A stretch of DNA of 44,346 bases from an uncultured Pelagibacteraceae bacterium. Its GTDB lineage: Bacteria > Pseudomonadota > Alphaproteobacteria > Pelagibacterales > Pelagibacteraceae. Shown here piece after piece: positions 1 to 7,305 of this stretch (the first letter of the stretch is position 1; each line of letters begins with the position of its first letter). The notes under the pieces were generated by a model. It searched no databases. It had not been told where the DNA came from and worked only from the letters and a program-made list of their open reading frames with translations. The stretch spans positions 1 to 44,346 of the forward strand of contig CACLVA010000009.1 of the NCBI GenBank assembly GCA_902610315.1, written 5' to 3'. Both the position numbers and the translations under genes were made by a program.

Positions 1-934
1 TGTTGATAAGGCAAATTACGCTTCAAATTTCTATAACACGAAAAGGTTTCACAATTTACCAAATTATAAATTTTATAAACTAGACATTAATAATAAAAAA
101 AAAATAAAAACTATTTTTAATAAATATAAACCATCTGCCATATTTAATTTAGCTGCTGAAACACACGTTGATAGATCAATTGATAATCCAGTTCAATTTA
201 TTAAAAGTAATATTTTTGGTGTTTATAATCTTTTAGAAATTTTTAGAGAATTTCAAAAAAAAAATAAAAAATCTAAGTTTATTCACATTTCAACGGATGA
301 AGTTTTTGGTGATGTATTAAGTGGTAGGAGTAAAGAAACAGATGCATACAAACCTAGTTCACCATATGCAGCATCAAAAGCATCTTCAGATCACTTAGTA
401 TATTCATATATAAGAACATATAAATTAAATGGCATAGTAACAAATTGTTCTAATAATTATGGTCCAAATCAACATCCAGAAAAATTAATTCCAAAATTAA
501 TTTATAATATAATTCACAACCTTCCGTTACCTTTGTATGCAAGAGGAAAAAATTCTAGAGAATGGATATTTGTGAAAGACCATTGTGAGGCTTTGTTTAA
601 AGTGTACAAAAACGGAAAGGCTGGCGAATTTTATAATATAGGTTCGAATTTAAACTTTAAAAATATTGATATTGCGAAGCAATTATTAAATATAGCTAGA
701 AAAAAAATTAGATTAGGAAATAAAGTTAAAATTATTTTTGTAAAAGACAGACCAGGCCATGATTTCAGATACGCGTTAAATAGTAACAAAATATTCAAAA
801 AATTAAAGTGGAGGTCGAAAACAAGTCTTAAAAATGGTCTTAAAAATACTTTCGATTGGTATTTAAATAATAAGAATTACTATACTTCATTAAAAAAAAG
901 AGATATCAAAAAAAGATTAGGCTCAATTAGATGA
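1..934 (+). CDS. rfbB: dTDP-glucose 4,6-dehydratase, 5' end cut by window
   Basis: Converts dTDP-glucose to dTDP-4-keto-6-deoxyglucose, the second step of dTDP-deoxyhexose synthesis for surface polysaccharide. The frame is open from base 2, so the N-terminal NAD-binding Rossmann start lies outside the window. Visible extended-SDR features are the NLAAETHVD block, STDEVFGD, the catalytic YxxxK in SPYAASK, and NNYGPNQHPEKLIPK, a family hallmark. The C-terminal part has the substrate-binding REWIFVKDH and RPGHDFRYA motifs, so this end is intact. It overlaps rfbA by 4 bp (ATGA), as expected for an rfbBA operon. RfbB is the safe call within the dehydratase family because of the specific HPEKLIPK and RPGHD motifs. 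Confidence 0.95.
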   Translation, partial: VDKANYASNFYNTKRFHNLPNYKFYKLDINNKKKIKTIFNKYKPSAIFNLAAETHVDRSIDNPVQFIKSNIFGVYNLLEIFREFQKKNKKSKFIHISTDEVFGDVLSGRSKETDAYKPSSPYAASKASSDHLVYSYIRTYKLNGIVTNCSNNYGPNQHPEKLIPKLIYNIIHNLPLPLYARGKNSREWIFVKDHCEALFKVYKNGKAGEFYNIGSNLNFKNIDIAKQLLNIARKKIRLGNKVKIIFVKDRPGHDFRYALNSNKIFKKLKWRSKTSLKNGLKNTFDWYLNNKNYYTSLKKRDIKKRLGSIR

Positions 935-1536
935 TTAAAAAAGCAATAATTCTCGCAGGTGGTAAAGGAACTAGAATGAGCCCTTTAACTAAAGCTGTAA
1001 ATAAACAATTATTACCTATCTATGATAAACCTCTGATTTTTTATCCACTATCCATTTTGATGTTATCTAAAATCAAAGATATATTGATCATAGTTAATAA
1101 GGGTCAGCTAAATCAATACCAAAAAATACTACCTAATGGCGACAATTTAGGAATCAAAATTACTTATAAAGAACAAATTCATCCAAAGGGATTGCCTGAT
1201 GCTTTTCTAATAGGAGAAAAATTTATTAATAATCAAAACGTTGCATTAATACTTGGAGATAATTTTTTTTATGGGCAAAATTTATCATCTAAACTTTTGG
1301 AGTGTACCAAATTGAAAAAGGGTGCAAAGGTAATATTACATAAAGTAATTAAACCTGAATTATATGGTGTTGCAAAAGTTAATAAAACTGGAATTATTAA
1401 ATTACTAAAAGAAAAACCAAGAAATTTTATTTCAGACCTTGCAATTACTGGATTATATTTTTTTGATAAAAAAGTGGTTGAATACGCAAAAAAACTTAAA
1501 CCTTCAAAAAGGAAAGAGTTAGAAAAGCTTGTTTAA
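931..1536 (+). pseudogene. rfbA: glucose-1-phosphate thymidylyltransferase, C-terminally truncated
   Basis: RfbA makes dTDP-glucose from dTTP and glucose-1-phosphate, the step before RfbB. The N-terminal nucleotidyltransferase core is intact: GGKGTRMSPLT at residues 10-20, KQLLPIYDKP at 25-34, the metal-binding LGDNFFYG around D110, and EKP at 161-163. The product is 201 residues, whereas the family is about 290. Homology runs to ...KRKELE (E198), where RfbA proteins normally continue with an ITDVN-type motif. Here the frame runs through three unrelated codons to a stop. The missing part is the C-terminal helical region used for tetramer contacts and the regulatory site. Directly after the break the sequence belongs to a class II aldolase. 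A catalytic remnant is possible, but I treat it as a broken gene. Confidence 0.85.
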
Positions 1537-1718
1537 TGTCAAATCATGGACAAGTTGCATTTGGAGAAAATTTAGAAAGTGCTTTTGAGTTAGCTGAGGA
1601 ATTAGAAAATATTTGTCATCAATACATAAATACAATAAAGTTAGGAGAACCTAAGATTCTTTCATCAAGTGAGATGGATGTAATATTAGAAAAAGTTAAA
1701 AATTATAAAAAAGGATAA
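1524..1718 (+). pseudogene. class II aldolase (fuculose-phosphate aldolase-like), C-terminal fragment
   Basis: Only about 65 residues of a class II aldolase/adducin-type protein remain. In the aldolase frame the sequence begins at base 1524 as KACLMSNHGQVAFG and continues to a normal C-terminus at 1718. The NHG contains the family's third zinc-ligand histidine, but the N-terminal HGH zinc ligands and catalytic Glu are absent, so it cannot be an active aldolase. A full family member is about 210-250 residues. An ATG at 1536 overlaps the rfbA stop (TAATG), so a 60-residue peptide could be translated by coupling. The reading frame has a stop at 1497-1499, inside rfbA. This looks like the 3' remnant of a gene removed by recombination or by a chimeric join. 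Confidence 0.8.
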
Positions 1719-1723
1719 TTTTT

Positions 1724-2764
1724 ATGACGAAAGTAGGGGAGCACGTCACTTTTGACATTATTGGAACTCAAAAAGAGTACGATCCAAAATTTTATGAAAA
1801 ATTAGTATATAAAATTGCAAAGAAAGCAAAAGTAGTAGTTCTAGAGATTTCAAAATATAAATTTGAACCTCAGGGCTTTACCTTGGTAGCACTTTTAGCT
1901 GAATCTCATATTAGTTTTCATACATTTCCTGAAAAAGGAATTATAAGTTTTGATTTTTTTACTTGTGGCAAGATATCCCCATCTGTTGCATTAGAGGTAT
2001 TAAAAAAAGAGATTAAACATACAAGGATTGTAAAGAAAGAGTTTAATAGAGATACAGTTGATTATTATGATGATATTTATAGCTCACCAGGCCTTAAGAA
2101 ATATTATATGGTAAAAAATATTCTTGAAGATTTTACATCAAAAGTAGGACAACACATTCAAATTTTAGATCTAGAGCAATTTGGCAAAGCTTTGTTTATA
2201 GATAATGAATTACAAGTAGCAGAGAAAGATGAACACCTTTATAGCTCTACTTTTGTAAATTCTGGATTGAAATTAAATCCGGAAAAAAATAACTCAGCTA
2301 TAATTGGAGGCGGGGATGGAGGAGTAGCGAGAGAATGTATTAATCAAGGTTTCAATTATATAGATTGGTATGAGCTTGACCCTCAAGTTGTTGATGTATG
2401 TGAAAGACATTTAAGTAAAGTTGGACAAAAAGCTACAAAAAAGAATTCTGTTAAGTGTGTATGGGGTGATGCCTTTGAAAGTATAAAAAAAGTTGAAGAT
2501 AAAAAATACGATAAAATTTTTGTAGATTTAAATGATGATCAATATTGTATAGATTTAGCTGCTAAAAACATTAAGTCTTTAAAAAGAATTCTAAAACCAA
2601 ATGGCACTATTACTGCCCAAGTTGGTAGCCAAGATAAAAAACCAAAACAAGTTGAAAAATGGTTAAATTTATTTAGAAAAAGTTTTGGTAATTCTTCTCT
2701 AGATAGAATTTACATACCAAGTTTCGATTGTTCTTGGAATTTTGCATCGTCATTAAATAAATAA
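1724..2764 (+). CDS. fused SpeD-like decarboxylase and spermidine synthase (SpeD-SpeE)
   Basis: A two-domain polyamine enzyme. Residues 1-~115 are an AdoMet-decarboxylase-type (SpeD) domain with the self-cleavage/pyruvoyl serine S61 in AESHISFHTFPE, the processing histidine H66 and the proton-donor cysteine C81 in DFFTCG. Residues ~115-346 are a spermidine-synthase fold: the ELQVAEKDEHLY motif at 162-173, the decarboxylated-AdoMet-binding GGGDGG at 195-200 and the acidic YELDPQ. In one chain it could make decarboxylated AdoMet and use it for aminopropyl transfer, probably to putrescine. SpeD-family domains in some bacteria are known to have switched to ornithine or arginine decarboxylation, so the first activity is not certain. 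A GGAT stretch in the end of the aldolase fragment serves as a weak ribosome site. Separate speD and speE genes are the usual arrangement. Confidence 0.88.
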   Translation: MTKVGEHVTFDIIGTQKEYDPKFYEKLVYKIAKKAKVVVLEISKYKFEPQGFTLVALLAESHISFHTFPEKGIISFDFFTCGKISPSVALEVLKKEIKHTRIVKKEFNRDTVDYYDDIYSSPGLKKYYMVKNILEDFTSKVGQHIQILDLEQFGKALFIDNELQVAEKDEHLYSSTFVNSGLKLNPEKNNSAIIGGGDGGVARECINQGFNYIDWYELDPQVVDVCERHLSKVGQKATKKNSVKCVWGDAFESIKKVEDKKYDKIFVDLNDDQYCIDLAAKNIKSLKRILKPNGTITAQVGSQDKKPKQVEKWLNLFRKSFGNSSLDRIYIPSFDCSWNFASSLNK

Positions 2765-2812
2765 TCTCTTTTTTAATCAAAAAATTTATGAAATAATTGA
2801 ATTTATATATTT

Positions 2813-2817
2813 GGAGG
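2813..2817 (+). promoter_or_regulatory. strong ribosome binding site of the ABC binding-protein gene
   Basis: GGAGG sits 4 nt before the ATG at 2822. Most genes here have weak or no Shine-Dalgarno sequence, so this near-perfect site suggests high translation of the periplasmic binding protein. Confidence 0.6.
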
Positions 2818-2821
2818 AAAT

Positions 2822-3649
2822 ATGAATGTAATAAAAAAATTCAGCTTAAGTATATTGATAATATTATTTTTATCAGTATCCGCTAATGCTGATAAAATAA
2901 GAATTGGTACTGAGGGTGCTTATCCACCATGGAATTCTAAAGATGCTTCAGGTAAATTGATTGGATTTGAAGTTGAGTTAGCATGGACACTTTGTAGATA
3001 CATCGGACAACAGTGTGAAATTGTTGAGCAAGATTGGGACGGCATGATACCTGCATTAATAATGAGAAAATTTGATGCAATAATGGCTGGAATGTCAATT
3101 ACCGATGAAAGAAAAAAAGCTATTAACTTTTCACAGGGTTACGCAGATGAAGTAGCTTCATTAGCAGTAATGAAAGGTTCAAATCTAGAGGGCATGCAAA
3201 CTTCTGAAGGAATTAATCTTACTAAAAAGTCTGGTGCTGTAAAAAAAGATTTAAAAACTATAACCCAAGCTTTAGCCGGTAAAACCGTATGTGTACAAAC
3301 AGCTACTATTCACCAAAACTTCCTACAATCTGGTGATGTGGGTAAAGTAAATGTTAGAACTTACAAAACTCAGGATGAAGTAAATTTAGATTTAGCATCT
3401 GGAAGATGTGACGTTGCTCTTGCTGCTGCTGTAGCCTTTACTGATTATGCAGAGAAATCTAAAAAACCTGTGGTGCTTGTTGGGCCTACATTTTCGGGAG
3501 GTGCTTTTGGAAATGGTGTTGGTGTTGGTATAAGAAAAGACGACACTGAACTATTAAAAGCTTTTAACAGCGCAATTAATAAAGCTAGAAAAAACGGAGA
3601 CATCAGCCGAATTGCAACTAAATGGTTTGGCTTCGACGCTTCAATGTAA
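2822..3649 (+). CDS. amino-acid ABC transporter, periplasmic binding protein (family 3)
   Basis: Binds a polar or basic amino acid in the periplasm and hands it to the permease pair encoded downstream. A signal peptide is clear: MNVIKKF, a hydrophobic stretch at 8-18 and an ANA cleavage site at 21-23. The mature protein starts KIRIGTEGAYPPWN, the typical family 3 opening, followed by GFEVELA, DWDGMIPAL and AGMSITDERKKAINFS, the last carrying the Arg that contacts the substrate carboxylate. Length (275 aa) is normal. The lysine/arginine/ornithine/histidine or octopine subclass is likely from these motifs, but the substrate cannot be fixed by reading alone. It is first in an operon with two permease genes and is followed by a strong hairpin. 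Confidence 0.92.
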   Translation: MNVIKKFSLSILIILFLSVSANADKIRIGTEGAYPPWNSKDASGKLIGFEVELAWTLCRYIGQQCEIVEQDWDGMIPALIMRKFDAIMAGMSITDERKKAINFSQGYADEVASLAVMKGSNLEGMQTSEGINLTKKSGAVKKDLKTITQALAGKTVCVQTATIHQNFLQSGDVGKVNVRTYKTQDEVNLDLASGRCDVALAAAVAFTDYAEKSKKPVVLVGPTFSGGAFGNGVGVGIRKDDTELLKAFNSAINKARKNGDISRIATKWFGFDASM

Positions 3650-3662
3650 ATATTTAATGATT

Positions 3663-3685
3663 GGCGACTATATATTATAGTCGCC
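3663..3685 (+). terminator. perfect hairpin between binding-protein and permease genes
   Basis: GGCGACTATA, a 3-nt loop (TAT) and the exact reverse complement TATAGTCGCC give a 10-bp stem, followed by TTTC. It lies 14 nt after the binding-protein stop and ends 7 nt before the permease ATG at 3693. Such intercistronic hairpins usually act as leaky terminators or as 3' stabilisers that raise binding-protein mRNA over permease mRNA. Here the stem also covers the place of a ribosome binding site. Which role dominates is inference. Confidence 0.65.
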
Positions 3686-3692
3686 TTTCAAT

Positions 3693-4385
3693 ATGGATCT
3701 TTTAGCATTTGGAAATACAGGTTGGGGAGATGAACTATTCTTCGCAACATTAATGACAATTGCTGTTTCAATATCAGCCATGGTCATAGGTTTTTGTTTT
3801 GCTCTAATTTTTACTCCACTCAAACTATCCAAAAATAAATTTTTAAATTTTATTGGAAATTCTTACACAACAATAATTAGAGGTGTACCAGAATTATTAG
3901 TTATCTATTTATTATTCTTTGGTGGTAGTGGTGCAGTTATGTATGTTGCATCAATTTTTGGATATAACAAATATATTGAAATAAATGCATTTATAACAGG
4001 TTCATTTGCAATTGGAATTATTTCAGGCGCATATTCAACAGAGGTTTTTAGAGGTGCCATACTATCAATTGACAAAGGTCAATTTGAAGCTTCTAAAGTT
4101 TTAGGTTTAAAAAAACCTGTTCACTTTTTTAAAGTGATAATGCCCCAAATGTTAAGACTTGCAATTCCCAATTTAAGCAATGTTTGGCAAATTACATTAA
4201 AAGATACTTCATTAATATCGGTCACTGGTTTGGTTGAAATAATGAGGCAATCTTATATTGCAGCTGGATCCACAAGAGACCCGCTATTCTTTTACTCATT
4301 TGCAGCAGTTTTATATTTACTACTAACTTTTCTAAGTATGAAATTAATAAATAAATTAGAAACTAAATATAGGAGAGGCTATTAA
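3693..4385 (+). CDS. amino-acid ABC transporter permease (HisQ/OccQ type)
   Basis: One of two inner-membrane subunits of the importer. The protein is 230 residues with about five hydrophobic segments (near 15-40, 55-85, 95-120, 150-170 and 195-220). It carries the cytoplasmic EAA loop EASKVLGLKKPVHFFKVIMP, where the ATPase subunit docks, and the family sequence RGVPELLVIYLLFFG typical of HisM/HisQ-type polar amino-acid permeases. The ATG at 3693 has no visible Shine-Dalgarno because a hairpin occupies the upstream 30 nt. It overlaps the next permease by one base (TAATG at 4383-4387), indicating translational coupling. Confidence 0.9.
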   Translation: MDLLAFGNTGWGDELFFATLMTIAVSISAMVIGFCFALIFTPLKLSKNKFLNFIGNSYTTIIRGVPELLVIYLLFFGGSGAVMYVASIFGYNKYIEINAFITGSFAIGIISGAYSTEVFRGAILSIDKGQFEASKVLGLKKPVHFFKVIMPQMLRLAIPNLSNVWQITLKDTSLISVTGLVEIMRQSYIAAGSTRDPLFFYSFAAVLYLLLTFLSMKLINKLETKYRRGY

Positions 4386-5059
4386 TGGATTTGGATTTGA
4401 TGATAAGTAGTTTTCCAAAGCTTTTAAATGCAACTTTAGTAACTTTAAAATTGTTATCTTTATCACTTATATTTGGACTTATACTTGGACTTTTTTTTGC
4501 AATCCTAAGATTAAATAAAAATATATTTTTAAATAAATTTTCTTACTTTTATTCATATATATTTAGAGGCACCCCTCTATTAGTTCAAATATTTATTATA
4601 TACTTTGGATTAGGACAGATAGAATTTTTGAGATCTTCTTTTTTATGGATTATTTTAAAAGAACCTTATTGGTGTGCAATAATTGCTTTTTCTCTTAATA
4701 CAGGCGCTTATACTTCCGAAATTTTAAGGTCAGCATTTGAAACTATAGATAAAGGTTTCCTAGAAGCCGGTGATAGTCTTGGTATTTCTAAAAAAATTAT
4801 ATTTTATAAAATTCAAATACCTATTGCCATAAGACAATCATTACCTGCTTATGGGAATGAGATTATATTAATGCTTAAAGGCACCTCACTAGCAAGCACT
4901 GTCACTTTGATGGACCTTACTGGAGTTGCAAAATACATAATATCAACAACCTTTAAACCTATTGAAGTTTTTATTGTTGCTGGTGGAATATATTTATTTA
5001 TGACTTTTATTATTCATAACGTTATTAAATTTCTTGAGAAAAAATATAGTTATAAGTGA
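4385..5059 (+). CDS. amino-acid ABC transporter permease (HisM/OccM type)
   Basis: Second membrane subunit of the same importer, 224 residues, with hydrophobic segments near 10-38, 50-75, 85-105, 150-175 and 190-212. Diagnostic motifs are FRGTPLLVQIFIIYFGLGQ and the EAA loop EAGDSLGISKKIIFYKIQIP. Translation is coupled to the preceding gene through a one-base overlap. The operon stops here: the next gene (2OG oxygenase) is convergent, its stop lying 4 bp away. No ATP-binding subunit follows or precedes the pair, so the ATPase must come from elsewhere in the genome. Confidence 0.9.
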   Translation: MDLDLMISSFPKLLNATLVTLKLLSLSLIFGLILGLFFAILRLNKNIFLNKFSYFYSYIFRGTPLLVQIFIIYFGLGQIEFLRSSFLWIILKEPYWCAIIAFSLNTGAYTSEILRSAFETIDKGFLEAGDSLGISKKIIFYKIQIPIAIRQSLPAYGNEIILMLKGTSLASTVTLMDLTGVAKYIISTTFKPIEVFIVAGGIYLFMTFIIHNVIKFLEKKYSYK

Positions 5060-5063
5060 TTAA

Positions 5064-5888
5064 TTAACTTCTTTTAATATATCTGAAGATATACTTGTAA
5101 ATAAACTTTAATAATATTGGTGGCATCAAAGCTTCAAAAAAATTTTTAAAAACAACAACTAAATCACCAAAATTCGATGATCTTTTTTTAAAATAAGTTC
5201 CTTTTCCAAAATCTGTTTTTACATCAGATCTGCCATGGCTATAATAATATAAAGCTAGTGATTGTCTTACAATATTTTCAGGGCAATTTAGAGGATCAGG
5301 ATGTCCATGATAAGAGGTATCATCAGTAGAAAATATTACAGCACGATTAAAAAGTGGGGCAATTTTTTTTACACATTTTTTCATTTGTTTATCCCATAGT
5401 TCTAATTCACCACCGTATTCGTTACTCCAATTTTTGTTTAAATATAAAAGTAAATTTAATCTTCTGTCTAAATTAAAGTCTGGATGAAAATTTGTATCAG
5501 AGTGAATTTTTAGAAATCCACCTCTCTTAATTCTATGTATACCACCACCCCATAAATAGGGATCAGATAAAAGTTTTTCTTTAATCCCAGTTAATGACTG
5601 CAAACTATTTAAAAATGTCTGAGAATTGAAATACCTAATTATGTCAATCACTTCATCTGGCATTTCTAATTCATTATCTGATTTTAATTTCCTTTTTTGA
5701 TTTGGATCAAAACGTTTATTATTTTCAAATATTTCAATTTGGTCTATTTTCTTGATTACACTATCTAACTTTGTTTCATCTAGAAAATTATCGATAACAA
5801 TATGTGGATATGGTTCATTAGATCTATATACTTTTGATAGATTGAGGAATTCATCATTTGAAAATTTTTTATTTAGATATTGATTCAT
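5064..5888 (-). CDS. 2-oxoglutarate/Fe(II)-dependent oxygenase (prolyl-4-hydroxylase-like)
   Basis: A 274-residue protein of the 2OG-Fe(II) oxygenase superfamily, expected to hydroxylate an unidentified substrate using Fe(II), O2 and 2-oxoglutarate. The metal triad is visible: H129 and D131 in KIHSDTNFHP, and a distal histidine (H194) in SYHGHPDP. The 2OG-binding arginine is R208 in VRQSLALYYYS. The NLLLYLN and YGGELELWD strands are typical of bacterial P4H-like proteins. The C-terminus (~240-274) is hydrophobic and basic, possibly membrane-associated. It is a single minus-strand gene with lipid/sugar-modification genes beyond it, so a role in modifying a surface glycan or peptide is possible but unproven. 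Confidence 0.85.
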   Translation of the reverse strand: MNQYLNKKFSNDEFLNLSKVYRSNEPYPHIVIDNFLDETKLDSVIKKIDQIEIFENNKRFDPNQKRKLKSDNELEMPDEVIDIIRYFNSQTFLNSLQSLTGIKEKLLSDPYLWGGGIHRIKRGGFLKIHSDTNFHPDFNLDRRLNLLLYLNKNWSNEYGGELELWDKQMKKCVKKIAPLFNRAVIFSTDDTSYHGHPDPLNCPENIVRQSLALYYYSHGRSDVKTDFGKGTYFKKRSSNFGDLVVVFKNFFEALMPPILLKFIYKYIFRYIKRS

Positions 5889-5950
5889 AATAGCAATTAT
5901 TAGTTATACTACTTAAATAATTGTTAATTGTCATTAATTTCAAAATTAAA

Positions 5951-6340
5951 CTAATAGGTAGTATATTCTTTAATCTCCTTTATTTTAGAACCAGTTTGAT
6001 TATTTATTTCAAGTTTTATTGAAGCTCTTTTGTCGTTTAAAAAGTGAATATCCCTAGACAATTTTATAAATTTTTCACCAAAATCAGAATTCTTTTCACA
6101 TAATCTCTTATCATCTTCAATTACCCATAGTTTAGAATTTATATCTTTCAAAGCGTTAAACAAACTACTCAACTTTTCATTGAGTTTTACTTTATTTACC
6201 ATTTGTTCTTTTAATAAATTATACTCATCTATTATATATTTGAGTTTTTCCTTATCTTTAATTTTATCTTTTTTTATTTCTAAAATAGAAATTTTATCAA
6301 AAAGTTCACCAACAGATACTTCAACTAGAATTTTATTCAT
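5951..6340 (-). CDS. DUF6165 family protein
   Basis: A 129-residue hypothetical protein opening MNKILVEVSVGELFDKISILEIKK, which I recognise as the DUF6165 family, usually found beside LPS-type glycosyltransferases. The body is highly charged and helical (Lys/Glu-rich heptad-like stretches at about 20-60 and 90-125), consistent with a short coiled coil. There is no signal peptide or membrane segment. It is divergent from the GT9 heptosyltransferase gene (32 bp between starts). That neighbourhood supports a part in lipopolysaccharide assembly, but no biochemical function is known to me. Confidence 0.75.
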   Translation of the reverse strand: MNKILVEVSVGELFDKISILEIKKDKIKDKEKLKYIIDEYNLLKEQMVNKVKLNEKLSSLFNALKDINSKLWVIEDDKRLCEKNSDFGEKFIKLSRDIHFLNDKRASIKLEINNQTGSKIKEIKEYTTY

Positions 6341-6372
6341 AAAATTTTTTAATATGATAAATTGTTGAAAAT

Positions 6373-7305
6373 ATGTCTAATATATTAATCATAAAACATG
6401 GATCTTTAGGAGATATAGCCCAAGCGAGCGGTGCAATTCAAGATATTTGTGATCACCATTCAACTGATGATATTTTTCTTTTAACCACCAATCCCTACAT
6501 AAATCTATTTAGAAAAAACACTACTTTAAAAGATATTATTTTAGATAAAAGACATTCAAGATTTAATTTGGTTTATCTTTATAGTTTAATGAAGAAAATA
6601 AAGAAAAATAAATTTACTAAAGTTTATGACTTACAAAACTCGTCCAGAACCTCTTTTTATAAAAAAATTTTATTTCCTAATGCAAATTTAAATATTTGGT
6701 GTTCCTCAGAGACAACTTTACCGAATGACAAAACCAAGGAAGAATTTGACAAAACCCCTGTTCTTGAAAGGTTTAATCATCAGCTAAAATTTTCAGGCAT
6801 AGAAACAAAACATACCATGCGCCCTGATTTCTCATGGAGTTGTGTAGATATTGAGAAAATTATTACTGAATATAAATTGTCCAATTATATATTATTATTT
6901 CCATTTTGTTCACCTCATCTAACATTAAAGAAGTGGCCGTACTTTAATGATTTAATAAATTTGATTAAAGCAAAATATGAGGATCGATTTAAAATTATTA
7001 CTGCCCCTGGCCCTAAAGAGATTAATGAAGCAGATCAATACGATGCAATTAAAATTTTAGATAACGGTAAAGCTGTTAGTATTTCTCAATTATCTTCATT
7101 AATAAAAAAAAGTAGTTTTGTTATTGCGAATGATACTGGCCCAGCTCATATGGCAGCCCATCTTAACACAAAAGGGTTAACATTGTTTGGATCACATACA
7201 ACTGCAAAAAAAGTAAGTATAGAAAGAGATAATTTTAAAGCAATTCAGGTAAGTGACTTAAATAAATTAAGTGCTGAAATAGTTTTTGAAAAAATAATTT
7301 TATAA
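6373..7305 (+). CDS. glycosyltransferase family 9 (heptosyltransferase-like)
   Basis: A 310-residue GT-B glycosyltransferase of the ADP-heptose:LPS heptosyltransferase family (GT9). The N-terminal ILIIKHGSLGDIAQASGA is the acceptor-side signature (Gly-Asp near residues 13-14). The C-terminal half has FPFCSPHLTLKKWP and the ANDTGPAHMAAHL nucleotide-sugar site at 252-264. It probably adds a heptose or related sugar to the LPS core at the inner face of the cytoplasmic membrane. The exact donor is not determinable here. The stop overlaps the convergent GT4 stop by 6 bp in a TTATAA palindrome. Confidence 0.88.
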   Translation: MSNILIIKHGSLGDIAQASGAIQDICDHHSTDDIFLLTTNPYINLFRKNTTLKDIILDKRHSRFNLVYLYSLMKKIKKNKFTKVYDLQNSSRTSFYKKILFPNANLNIWCSSETTLPNDKTKEEFDKTPVLERFNHQLKFSGIETKHTMRPDFSWSCVDIEKIITEYKLSNYILLFPFCSPHLTLKKWPYFNDLINLIKAKYEDRFKIITAPGPKEINEADQYDAIKILDNGKAVSISQLSSLIKKSSFVIANDTGPAHMAAHLNTKGLTLFGSHTTAKKVSIERDNFKAIQVSDLNKLSAEIVFEKIIL

